64,000 nt of DNA, taken from assembly GCA_032207245.1 (NCBI GenBank), contig CM063498.1:95144801-95208800 (forward strand). Reading direction: 5' to 3'. Under the pieces are notes generated by a model. It was not told the DNA's origin. It searched no databases and saw nothing but the letters and a program-made list of their open reading frames with translations. Below, piece by piece: positions 1-12,760 of the stretch. The DNA comes from Pardosa pseudoannulata (taxonomy: Eukaryota; Arthropoda; Arachnida; Araneae; Lycosidae). A program made the position numbers and the translations under genes. Each line of letters opens with the position of its first letter. The first letter of the stretch is position 1.

Positions 1-2432
1 ACTGAAAGTTTTAATATATATGAGTATTCACTTGTAAAGAATTTAATGTCACTGTAAATGTACAACTTATCTCATTTTATTGATGAAATTGAAGTAATAT
101 GTAACTATTTTTGAGAATTCCAGATATAATATATTTCTTATATAAAATAATTAATGCTAAAATTGATGTAAATAATAACCATTATAGGATTAAAAAACGA
201 CTACTGCACAAATTTATAATAGTGATAAAAATTTATCTCAGATAAAATATTAAATTAAAGAAATTTTAGTTTATGTATTGGAATTTCATAACTGATATTT
301 TCAATCGAATATATTTTAAATCAGCTATTAAAACTGTAAGCATTAATACAAATATTCGTAATAAAGAATTTGTTTTCATTGTAAACGTAAAATTCATCTG
401 ACTTTAAAAAGGGACTAAAGGTGTTATTTAACTCCATTAGAAAATTCTCGAGTAATGTGTTCGCAATATAAAAAATAAACATTCTTAACATTTTAATAGC
501 TATTATGTAATTAAATGCAAATAAAAATAATTTTTTGAGAGTGATAAAATCTCATCTAAACTGAGCTATTAAACTGAAGAAATTTAAGTTGGAATATTGT
601 ACATTGATAGTTTTAAATATAATATTTTTAATCAACTGTTAGAACTGAAAGTTTTCAAAAAATACAAATATTCGTAATAAAGAATTTGTTTTCATTGTAA
701 ACGTAAAATTCATCTGAATTAACAAGAAAATTATAGCGACATTTAACTCCTTAAAAAATTCTCGAGTAATCTGTTTCTAATGTAGAATAAACATTCTCAT
801 CATTTTTGAAATATTTAATAGCTATTATGTAATTAAATGCAACTAAACAAATTTATGAGAGTAATAAAAAATTCTTCTGAGCTGAACTATTACACTGAAG
901 AAATTTAATTGAAGTATTGGACATTCATAACTGATATTTTCAGTAGAACAATTTTTTAAGCAACCATATGAACTAAAAAGTTTTAATATATATGAGTATT
1001 CACTTGTAAAGAATTTAATGTCACTGTAAATGTACAACTTATCTCATTTTATTGATGAAATTGAAGTAATATGTAACTATTTTTGAGAATTCCAGATATA
1101 ATATATTTCTTATATAAAATAATTAATGCTAAAATTGATGTAAATAAACATTGTATGATTAAAAACTACTGCACAAATTTATAATAGTGATAAAAATTTA
1201 TCTCAGATAAAATATTAAATTAAAGAAATTTTAGTTTATGTATTGGAATTTCATAACTGATATTTTCAATCGAATATATTTTAAATCAGCTATTAAAACT
1301 GTAAGCATTAATACAAATATTCGTAATAAAGAATTTGTTTTCATTGTAAACGTAAAATTCATCTGAATTAACAAGAAAATTATAGCGACATTTAACTCCT
1401 TAAAAAATTCTCGAGTAATCTGTTCGCAATATAGAATAAACATTTTTAAAATTTATGACGCATTTAATAGCTATTATGTAATTAAAACTAAAATTGTAAC
1501 TAAACAAATTTATGAGACTGATAAAAAATTCATCTGAGCTGTACTACTATACCGAAGAAATTTAAGCTTAAGTATTGGACATTCATAAATGATATTTGCA
1601 ATAGTACATTTTTAAATCAACCATTAGAACTGAAAGTTTTAATATATATGAGTATTCACTTGTAAAGAATTTAATGTCACTGTAAAACGTACATTTTATC
1701 TGAATTTATTGATGGAATTGAAAATAATATTTAACAATTTGTGAAAATTCCAGATATGCTTGCTATATAAAATAATTAATGTTAAATTTGATAAAAATAA
1801 TAACCATTATAGGATTAAAATTGAATACACAAATTTATGATAGGGATAAAAATTTATCTCAGATAAAATATTAAAGAAATTTGAGTCGAGATATTGGACT
1901 TTCAAAACTAATATTTTCAATCGAATATTTTTTTAATCAGCTATTAAAGCTGAAAGCATTAATACAAATTTTCGTAATAAAGAATTTGTTTTCATTGTAA
2001 ACATACAATTTATCTGACTTCATTAAAGGAGTTATAGTGACATTTATCTCCTTTAAAAATTTCTCGAGTAATCTGTTCGCAGTAAAGAATAAAAATTTTT
2101 AGCATTTTTGACGTATTAAACAGCTGTTATGTAATTAAATGCAACTAAACAAATTTATGAGAGTAATAAAAAATTCTTCTGAGTTCATTTATTTAACTGA
2201 AGAAATTTAACTTGAAGTATTGGACATTGAAAACTGATGGTTTCAATAGAATATTTTTTAATCAACCATTTGAACTGAAAGTTTTAATATATAAGTATTC
2301 ACAGTAAAGAATTTAATTTCACAGTAAATGTACAATTAATCTGAATTTATTAATGGAATTGAAATAATATTTAACTACTCGTGAAAATTCGAGATGTGTT
2401 TGCTACATAAAATAATTACTGTTAAAATTGAC
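1..2432. repeat. ~325-bp satellite array, about 7.5 monomers
   Basis: A recognisable monomer start (ACTGAAAGTTTTAATATA or a variant) recurs near 1, 333, 644, 972, 1298, 1629, 1949 and 2274, giving spacings of 311-332 bp. Each monomer carries conserved blocks such as AAAGAATTTGTTTTCATTG and AATTCTCGAGTAATCTGTT. Positions 1-430 and 972-1400 are close to identical, much closer than adjacent monomers, so a three-monomer higher-order unit of ~972 bp is present. No protein is encoded; the short minus-strand frames here are not conserved between monomers. The array continues beyond the left edge of the window. Confidence 0.9.
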
Positions 2433-3400
2433 TTAACCTCTTGCCTGTTTTGAATGTACTCCGTATGGGCGCAGTTACTTTGCATTTAGTGATTTGCTCG
2501 TACGGGCAATCTGATTTCTTTGTCGTTCTCACTGTTTTAGCCGTATCTTTTGTATTTTTAATGTCAAATTAGTAATTTAGATGTCCACAAAATGTCAGTT
2601 TTCGAAGCGTATTCTGTTTGGTTTAAACGTACGGGCTTTCTGATAGGTTTTGCATTACTCTGCGAGTTTTTATCTTTGAGTTTTTGGCTTGACTTTGATT
2701 TGAGTTTTTGGAAACTGACCGAAAGAGACTTTTTTAGAGGTTATTCCACCAGACAAAACACTAACACAGACAAAAAACTAAGACCTTCAAACTAGTGCTA
2801 TGTGTGTTCACTGAAGAAAAATGACAGCTTCAAAAGAATCAGAAACGAAACTAGGTATTTTTGTCCGGAGAGTGACGTTAGACTACGTTTCTTGCCCTCT
2901 TTCGAGATCATCACACTAAATCTGATCTTCGAAAAAAACAGGCTTAGTCAATGTACTTGTAGTATTTGCATTCGAAAATAATGATGTAGTAATTTTAATC
3001 GAAAATATTTGTATTTTTTATGCACAACTGTAAATGTAACTTCCCTGTATGGCATACATAAGAGAGGGAAATCAACTTCCAGGCTTTACATTTTTTTATT
3101 TCTTGTAAAAAAAGTTGTTATACATGCTTAAAATAATTAAAATTTTATTTTTAATAACATTTTCCAGATTACAAATGTAACACAAACAAAAAAAAAATAC
3201 AATAAAAAATAGTGACATTTTTTGGGTCGAATTCGTGAAAAAAATGAAACTGTTAAGGGGTTATGTATACCCAATCAAACTTTCTTAAAAAGTGTTTTAC
3301 ATTTACTCTCTGCATACCTTTATTAAAAAAACAATTATAGGAAGAAACAACGGTTCACAAAGTGTAGACCACGGAAAAAATGAAACTGTTAAGGGGTTAA
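2433..3400 (+). mobile_element. piggyBac-like non-autonomous element (TTAA target sites)
   Basis: The element is bounded by TTAA on both sides and splits a satellite monomer. The left end reads TTAA-CCTCTTGCCTG and the right end GTTAAGGGG-TTAA, so the terminal inverted repeat is only a short CCYCTT-type match. Removing 964 bp restores a normal 319-bp monomer spacing (2274 to 3557), which supports the boundaries. Inside lies a decayed piggyBac transposase C-terminus. A second copy of the right-end sequence (AAAATGAAACTGTTAAGGGG) ends near 3266, about 130 bp inside the real end. Two related blocks, CTCCGTATGGGCGCAG and CTCGTACGGGCAAT, lie near the left end. Confidence 0.8.
2718..2915 (+). pseudogene. 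piggyBac transposase C-terminal zinc-finger relic
   Basis: One frame reads TERDFF...STRQN...KKLRPSN, then a TAG stop at 2793-2795, then in the same frame CYVCSLKK...RNETRYFCPESDVRL and a Phe-Glu-Ile close. This follows the usual piggyBac order: a Leu-Thr-x-Arg-His-Phe element, an Ile-Pro-Pro-Thr and lysine-rich linker, then a CxxC...ETRYxCxxC...CFxxYH Cys-rich domain. Several zinc ligands are gone (Cys to Ser in CPES, and the later Cys and His), and a stop splits the linker from the finger. It is non-functional. Most of the frame upstream of the linker (from 2592) is not recognisable as transposase. Confidence 0.75.
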
Positions 3401-3639
3401 ATAATAACCGTTATATGATTAAAAATGACTAAACAAATTTATAAGAGTGATAAAAATTTATTTGAGTTGAAACATTAAACTGAAGAAATTGGAGTTGATG
3501 TATTGGACATTCATAACTGATATTTTCAATCGAATATATTTTAATCGGCCATTAAAACTGAAATTTTTAATATATACAAATACTCGTAATAATTTTCTGT
3601 CACAACAAACGTACATTTTATCTGCCTTGATTAATGGAA
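3401..3639. repeat. Satellite monomer fragment between two TTAA insertions
   Basis: This continues the 325-bp monomer exactly where the previous insertion interrupted it (AATAATAACCGTTATATGATT matches AATAATAACCATTATAGGATT at 174-194). The next monomer start, AAAACTGAAATTTTTAATATA, is at about 3555. It ends at the TTAA of the second insertion. Confidence 0.9.
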
Positions 3640-4401
3640 TTAACCCCTTAATGCACAGTTTTTTTTGAAAAAGGCCAACCAAAAAAAAAAAATCAATTTT
3701 TTAATGTTAAAAATCACAATTTAAAACGTTGTCTTGCCAAGAAAATTACAAAAATACAAAAATAGTTGAAATTTGAGTATATTGGATATTTATACAATTA
3801 AAATGAATTTTAGAGTATTATTACTATTGTCGAAAGAGTATATTGTTCAATTGGTACGCAATCTACCAATTGACAGTATGATATGTCATCCTTTGATGCG
3901 TAGGTATCAAATATGAAACCCTAATGTTTCATATCTCAAGAATAAAGTATATAAAGTGAATCCTCGAGTCAAGGATGTCTTTACAGCCAGAACTTATTAA
4001 TTAAACAAATAACAATTATATTTTATTTTACATTATATTTTAGTAAAATATATATTCAAAAATGAGCGAATTAGAATATGAATATGAATACGCTGTCGGA
4101 AAGCGACTCACATGGGAGAGATATTTCATATGTGTTTAGTAGAAAAAATATATTTTATTCTTGAATAATTAAGTGTTGTAGCTTACAATCCCATCTAAAT
4201 GAAAAATATCAGTAAAACGATTGTTTTTTTCTTTTTTTCTTTCACATTATTATTTTCAATTCTCAGTTGCATTCGAGTGTGAAAATTATAGCAACATAAA
4301 GTACAACGTCGCTCGAATTATCTCGAGTGGGCACAGTTTGGCCAGTTTAGTTAACTTGCGCTCGAGTTAACTTGAGCTTGCACGTTAATTGTTTAAATTA
4401 A
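3640..4401 (-). mobile_element. TTAA-flanked piggyBac-like element, family with CCCCTTAATGCACAG end
   Basis: The left end is TTAA-CCCCTTAATGCACAGTTT. The right end is a run of CTCGAGTTAACTTGAGC motifs closing at TTAA, either 4393-4396 or 4398-4401. The same element occurs in the opposite orientation at 36474-37025, where both ends are cleaner; comparing the two copies defines the boundaries. The satellite resumes at about 4402. The reverse strand should carry the piggyBac C-terminal finger seen in the 36-kb copy, but here that stretch (about 4080-4320) has lost its cysteines and frame. The copy is longer and older-looking than its relative. Confidence 0.75.
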
Positions 4402-4515
4402 CATTTAAGTATTTCTGAAAATTCTCTCGTAATCTGTTTGTAATATAAACTAAATATTTTTAACATTTTTTGCTTATTTAATAACTATTATGTAATTAAA
4501 TGCGACTAAACAAAT
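4402..4515. repeat. Last satellite monomer fragment
   Basis: The monomer blocks AAAATTCTCTCGTAATCTG and TAATAACTATTATGTAATTA reappear here after the insertion and then end. This is the right-hand end of the array; unrelated AT-rich DNA follows. Confidence 0.8.
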
Positions 4516-5829
<1,314 letters not shown>

Positions 5830-7534
5830 TATAAATATGTATATATGAGTGTGTGTACAATATACATGAATGTCCATGTAAATGTATGTAAGTAACATGG
5901 TATGTGGTTTTGTATAAAGATACACAATAAATTTCCAAGTCTGGTCTACACAAAACGTTTTAGAGAGATTCTTTGATACCGTAAAATAAATGCTATCGAT
6001 ATTAAAATGTCCTCTATTCTATGTTGTCACATGATATCACCAATTAAATATTATTACAAATTGATGATAGATGATATAAAATCGGGATTATTTTCTTATT
6101 GACATTTTTTTATATGCATGATCGAGCAACGCCGGTTGCTTCAACTAGTTAATTACACATTTTGCAGTAGTTTTGCATTTTTAAGCTGTTAATCAGTTAA
6201 AACAGCTATGTCCGCATTTTATAGTTTTCATCCCGTTTTGTCGTTCAATTGATGCTGATAAGCAACAACAGCTTGATTATGTAAAACTATGCTCTTAGAG
6301 TTTTTAATTGTTATGAGAGTTTCCTGTTACTTAAAGTGAAACCATTTTAGGTTAACTGCATTCTCCATTTTCTAAACCTTTTATTTCGCGAAAGAAGATT
6401 GAAAATGAATCATTGATCAGATATTTTTATACAAAATGATTTTTGTATAAGTATTTTAGAAAACTGAAGAATGATGCCTTCTTAACGTTACTACGAGCTC
6501 ACTCACTTGCTCTTTCTTTTTCTCTCTCTCTGTCTTTCTCTCTTTCTCTCTCTCTCTTGTTCTTTCTCTCTTTCTCTTTGAGGCTTCTTTTAAGAGTAAG
6601 ACTGTTTTTCCCATGGATTTGTTACAACTTCCATTCTGTAATTACCTTTTGAGTTGAGCCACCTTTAACCTATTGCCTTTCCACCTCAAATGTCCATGCA
6701 GTGGTTGATTTTGAAATAAGGTCTAAGGTTTATGAAAAGCGTAGACGTCCTGAGGAAATATCTTACTAGGAAATGGAGTTTAACATTCTTCTGCTAGTGT
6801 AATCGTGCATAAAGCGAATTTTAGATTTACTGAATCTTCCGTTCTCTGAACCTTATGTTTTGTAAAGGAAGTGGGAGAGACTAACTGAGAAAATATTTCT
6901 ATACTTAATAATTTATTAATAATGGTTTGGGAAATTTAAAAACGGAACTTACTTGTGGTTACTATAAACTATAACTTGAAAAGTTTTACAGTTTCCCCAT
7001 GTAATCAGTGATGGATATGCGTACTTTGGAGCAATGATAAAATCCATACCTTTATTTACCCGTGAGCCAACCGTAGAACATCAAGCAATGTTTTTCAACA
7101 GGAGTGATGATACTCCTCGGTCACTGGATCGATGCCCCGCTGATCGATTGAGCAAGCTGTAAGAGTATTCCTCAGTTTTACTCAAGTATAACACAAACAT
7201 GAGTTCGTTAACCCATAGAACACCCCCAGGGATGCAACCATTTTCTTCAGACGGATGCAACTGAGAATTCATTCACTCTTTGTACTCAACCCAGGATAAC
7301 AGAAAGCATCAGAATCAATTTAAAGCCATGGCTTGTTTTGAGCAAGAGTTTCTTCTCAGTCTTCGTCTTAGATATAAAAAATATTTTCCAGAGAATTCCT
7401 CGCATTGTAAATAATTTGATCGAAATTTGCACTGTTGGCAATATTGTCCCCATGAGGACAAAATAAAAAAATTCTTTCCACGAGAGTTTCTATCTTCGGA
7501 TTCCAAGTATTTGGGAAGATACTTAGGGAAAACC

Positions 7535-7620
7535 CACACAATTCGATCGATCATCTTTGATTAAACTTTATAATCATGTGAAAATATTTTGGAGATTAGA
7601 AACTTTATCTACGCTTAGTA
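7535..7620. repeat. Diverged dispersed repeat, copy 1 of 2
   Basis: The block AACCCACACAATTCGATCGA, then TAAACTTTATAATC, then TTTTGGAGATTAGAAACTT recurs in diverged form at about 9838-9930 (ATCCATACAAGTCGATCAAT, TAAACTTTATCGCC, TTTTGGAGATTAATTTG) in the same order and orientation. It is an old repeat or duplication, not recognised as a known family. Confidence 0.5.
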
Positions 7621-9837
7621 GTCAACAAATTATCAAAATTAAAATAAAATATTTAAAGCATCCGAAGACATCCCGAACGTTTTTTAGAATATGTATAAAA
7701 TATTGCATTACATTTTCTGTATATTACTTGAATAAAAACCAATACAGTGTAATTAAATTTCTTCAAAATTTTCCAAAAAAGTCATTGTTAAAATTAAAAA
7801 AAAATTTTAATTTTCAAATGTTATTTGTTAAAAACTATTATGCTGATTATATTTATAACTTTCCTCATAATCTTTATCATAATTTTTAACTGTTATTTCA
7901 TACCTACAGTAATAGCAGTGTTAGACTTAGTTGAGAAATTTATCTTTAAACATTTCTAATATTTAACAATAGTATTTTTAGAAAAATGAATTGTAGTTTC
8001 AAAAATATTCAATCTACTCCAGTTCTTCTGATTCAGTCCTTAGGTAATTCTCTAAAGACAACATTTGCAAATTTTAAAACAAAATCTTAACACATTTGAA
8101 CTTAGGAAATTCGGAGAAAAATTAAATATGAGAAAAAAATATATTTTCATTTTATTGTACTATGTTTTATTTAAAGTATTCACTTAGATATAAACTCACC
8201 CTATAAGTTACATTAGCGTCTTGTTTCTTTTTATGTGATTTTACATTAATTAGTCGTTTTGTTCTTTTTTATCAAGTTTTACATAAATAATCTATAATGA
8301 GCTTAACTCCCTAATGTATTTATTCCCTAATGTACTAAATTCCTAATATAATAGCTTAATTTCCTAATGTTTAATTCTCAAGCTTTGCAAAACCCTTTTA
8401 ATGTGTAAACACAAGAACTTACACTATCCACATTATTGATGCCCAAGAATGATTTATTCATTTTTGAAAGAATATAACAAACATGAAAAGTGTGTTACAT
8501 ATATGTGTTGAATAAAAAGATTAACGGCTGCGCTGGTAACATATGTAGCACTTACAGAATCTGATGATACATATTGAAACAATACTTTATAGAGGATAGG
8601 ATCAATACATGTAGCTTATGAAATCAATATATATCTAGAGTTTAAGCTGTGTTTTAAAACTCACTGACGGCATTCCTTGGTAAAACCTAACTGTTATAAA
8701 CAACATAATCCTGTTTGATTTCCCCTTAAGTAAACCATTCAATAATCAACCTTTCAAACCGTTTCTGATTAATCTTTCATTCAGAGTCTCTTGTTATTGA
8801 AACTTCGACTTCACTGGCTTCTGTTTAACTCTCTAAGCAGTTCGCACGTACAATTCCGCCAAACCGATGAGTCTTCAAAGCAGTTGTCACGTAAAATTTT
8901 CGACCTCCAAAAACGTTCCGAAAATGGATGTAATGTACATTTCTGCCAGTGTTTGAGGTAGGAGGGTCAGGTCGATTGTTTAGAAATTGCATCCCTCTTT
9001 GACTGACATTTATTGAGGAATGCACCCCTACTCCCTGAGGCACAAAAACGCTGATAGCTTTTCATGGCTTTGTAAATCTCTATTTCGAAGTATTTCGTTT
9101 GCGGTAATAGATATATCTCTAATTGCACCACTTAAATATCTTGGATAACTTTCGTAAAAAAATATAAATAATTTTCTTAAAGAATATTTGTATTTGTACT
9201 TTTAGAATCCATTATTTCTTATGGGATGATCTTCGAGATTTAACGAGCTTTATGTGTATTAAAAATTAACAATCTATAATATCTATTTATATATCTATTT
9301 ATAACCGGAAGTAAAGGGACAGTAACGAGGGTGGGTTTCCCGTATTCCTTTCTAGTCGACAAAGGGTCAAGTAAAAAATCATAGAACGCTTTGGCCATTG
9401 AAACAATAAACCTTTAGCGTATTTTTGGAGACTTTTTTTAATCGGTGTGTTCCACTCGGAGGGTTAAATTAAATTTTAGAGGATTTAGAAACTTTAAATT
9501 ATTTGGGAGTGTCATAGACTTCTGGAGAGTTTAAGACAATTGCTTGCGAAGATAAGTTCTCGATTAGGTAGAACTGCCTGTTCGAGGGAGTTAATCAGCA
9601 TTTGCAATTTAAAAAAAAGTTCCTTTTCATGCTGAAAGTGGGTATAAGCATCTTTCTGAGGTCAGTAACACTGTTGTAATTATACTTCTAAAAATAGAGG
9701 AAAGAAACTCAATGTAAATCACAAAACAATATAAAAATATGAAAGATTTTAACCTTTTCTTCTGAGGGAAGTACTAGGCTACTTGTATGCCCGTGCTTGT
9801 ATTGAAATCCAAAATCAATAATGTAGTCTTTTCAGAA

Positions 9838-9930
9838 AAAATCCATACAAGTCGATCAATCGGTTAAGCTACGGTTAAACTTTATCGCCCTGTGAAAAGA
9901 TTTTGGAGATTAATTTGTACTTAACAAAGT
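9838..9930. repeat. Diverged dispersed repeat, copy 2 of 2
   Basis: Direct-repeat partner of 7535-7620, about 2.3 kb downstream, sharing three blocks in the same order. No coding potential is visible in either copy. Confidence 0.5.
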
Positions 9931-11732
9931 GGCAATGTATAATACGAAATTCTAAAATTGTGGGAGAATAAGCACATAGACTGTTAAGATAAGTGTAAAT
10001 ATATAGATAGGTAGACACGCATGCACACACACGCGTGCTCAATCACACACACAGAGATCGTGTGTATATTCATAAAACAGAAAACAGTGCCCATAATAAA
10101 CAAACTACAGGACATAAGAGGTAGTACAAGAGAAAGGGTAAACAAGAAAACGGGTACCTATTACAAAGCTACAAGAGAAAAAGTTGTAACTACAAGAATT
10201 TAAAGTGACAACTTTAACATCGCTGGACTTCCAAGAAAATTCCTTAAGCAACAGTGGAACTATTTTATTGCTTCGGAAATGTATACTCTCAGTTCATTAA
10301 TGCTACTTAAAAAATTGAGTCAAATGAAAACGATGATTTTAAGTTTACCAACATAGAAATTGATTTATATTTTTATTTGAACGCATTTCTATCAACCAGA
10401 TTTTAAATGGCTTTAAATCATTAGGCAAAAAAACACCAACGGATACGGTAGGGATACTGGGAGAATTTTAAACTACTTCTTTGGATTGCATACAAAGACC
10501 ATTATTTATTTGTACTAACCTTTTGGTCAATAGTTTAATTTGACATTCATATTTTACGCGGAAACCATACTCAATACTTGTATGCTTCTTTTTACCATTA
10601 AATCTTTTAAAGCAGAAATAGAATTCGCAGAAATTTTGTAAATAGACTACTTTTAGTATTAATTTTCAAGCAATTGAAATGAAACCCTAAATGTAGTTCT
10701 CCTGCTTCTGCTTTGAAAAACCTTTAAATCTAAAGTTTACATCAAATTTATTTAGTTTAGTAATCAAAGTTAATTTTCTTTTAAAGTGTTTAATTAGTGA
10801 GTCTATTGTCTAAAGAAAACGCCAGATTTCTAAAATATTACTTTCTTGATCAGCAAGGGCGAATTTGTAGAGAAGTATTCTTTAACTGCTTGACACTACA
10901 GAAACAAAGATATTCGGCGCCAGATGATGCGCAGTTTCTAGTCTTCTGCAGAATCTTCTGAAATGCTGACGTAATTAGATGACACAAGCTGATGTCGAAT
11001 CAATAGCCCACACATTAAGACTGCAGTTTGCTGAAGAGGGTTCACAACAGACAATCGTGCAAATACTGTAGCAACAATCAGTATGAAACAGACGAACTGT
11101 CTGTGATTCCAAAATATGGTCATTTATAATTCACGAGAATCGTGATTTATCATTATTTAAGCTTCATTCATAATAATATTTTCACTTATTTTGACTTCAC
11201 GCTTTTTAGGTATATTTGCAAATTCATTTAAGGAAACTGCAAAAATAAGCAAAAAATTCGACTTCCATTGTTTTTCATATTATGAATTCAATAACGTTAC
11301 TTTTAAATAAATACTGAATACTTTTTTAAATATTTTTTTGAACTGTAAGAAAGTAAGTGTTTCTTGTAGAGGTGACTTATAACTATTTATACATGATAAT
11401 TATATTGTAGAACAAGAAGTTGCTCTTTATAAACATAGTAAATAAGACTTGAGATATTGAGAATTCAAAGTATGGGTGACAAAAAGGTTTCATCCTGTTC
11501 TTTTTGTACATAAAACTACAATATTTTGGACCGACAATATTATAGCCATTGTATTTTTCTCCAGACCTGGGTATACAGGTATACACACGTCCTGTTATCT
11601 GTATACACAGGACTGTAGCCAGGATTTATGTTTTGAAGGAGGGACTCAAATTGGACTATTCCAATTACATATTTCTCTATATTTAAATTAACCCCACACT
11701 AAAATTTATTTTAAAAATGTATAAAATTAATA

Positions 11733-12272
11733 TTAACCCCTTCCGGTGTGATTTAATAATGAAAAACTGTGTATGAAGTAACAATTTATTTTTTATTTAA
11801 AAAACTTGTTTCATTTTACAATTGTTACATATTCTTATTTAAAGTCCACTTTTTACATAGTGTTAAATAATACCAAAAACGGTAAAATTAAGAAAATATC
11901 AAAGCAAAACATTAATAGGGTAGACAGATAATAGTCTTCAAGCTAGTGGTACTTTTCAAAACAAAGTGCAAAGGAATTCTTAATTGTTTAAATAGTTTCA
12001 CAATATTCTTGTAACACACACGGCATTTCTTAGTAGGTTTTCTTTTATTCTGATTCATCAAATTAGCAGTGACTTTTATCAAGAAATTCTAAGTAAACAA
12101 TATGCAATAGTGACTTGTGATTTCCACATGTAATTAAAGTGTTGCCTAGTTCAGTATACTAGAAATTTTAAACTAAATTAATTATTATATTTAACAGTAA
12201 ATTTAATCGCATGACGAGTGTAGCTCGTCAATTTCTTGTAACCAATGACGAGCATTTTTTAGGAAGGTTTAA
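11733..12272 (-). mobile_element. piggyBac-like element, CCCTTCCGG family, reverse copy
   Basis: The left end is TTAA-CCCCTTCCGG and the right end closes as AGGAAGG-TTTAA. The whole element is the reverse complement of the one at 49611-50149, matching along its length, including the block around the TTTTTACATAGTGTTAA stretch. On the minus strand it carries the same C-terminal fragment as that copy: KRKPTKKC, VCYKN, IPLHFVL. A subterminal palindrome, ATGACGAG-n-CTCGTCA, lies near 12213-12230. It is non-autonomous and has lost most of the transposase gene. Confidence 0.85.
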
Positions 12273-12760
12273 TATTTGATATATCAAATAGCAGTGACTG
12301 TGTAAAATTTAAAATTATTTATACCTGAAATTCCATGCACGATCGTGTATAACATATTTCAGTAAATGCATAGACATCTTGGTACAAAATATTGAAATTA
12401 AAGTAGAAGTTAAGAAATTTTAAACTAAATTTTAATAAATTTTATTAAGTAACTTTAATTATATTTGAGATTGCAGTTTTATATAATAAAAACAATGACA
12501 GACTTTGCTAACTCGTCATTTTACCGGAAGGTGTTAATATTTGATATATTAAAAATAGCAGTAAAACTGTGTAAAATTTAAAATTATTTATACCTGAAAT
12601 TCCATGCACGATCGTGTATAACATATTTCAGTAAATGCATAGACATCTTGGTACAAAATATTGAAATTAAAGTAGAAGTTAAGAAAAGTCTTTTTAAACA
12701 GCAATTTTAAAATAAAATTTTGATTAAGTATACTGTTTTAAAAATTATATTTGAGATTGC
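12273..12760. repeat. Direct duplication of element flank plus a 40-bp element end
   Basis: The flanking sequence after the element (TATTTGATATAT..., AAATTATTTATACCTGAAAT, GATCGTGTATAACATATTTC) appears at 12273-12480 and again at 12538-12760, about 265 bp apart. The central ~115 bp are practically identical. Between the two flank copies lies only about 43 bp of element end (12491-12533, ending ATTTTACCGGAAGG) followed by TTAA at 12534-12537. The right end of the transposon plus its flank has therefore been duplicated in tandem. Confidence 0.8.

Noticed and set aside
6443..6652. 69-codon Ser/Leu-rich frame resembling a signal or membrane peptide
   Set aside because: Encoded by the CT-rich polypyrimidine tract; low-complexity translation.
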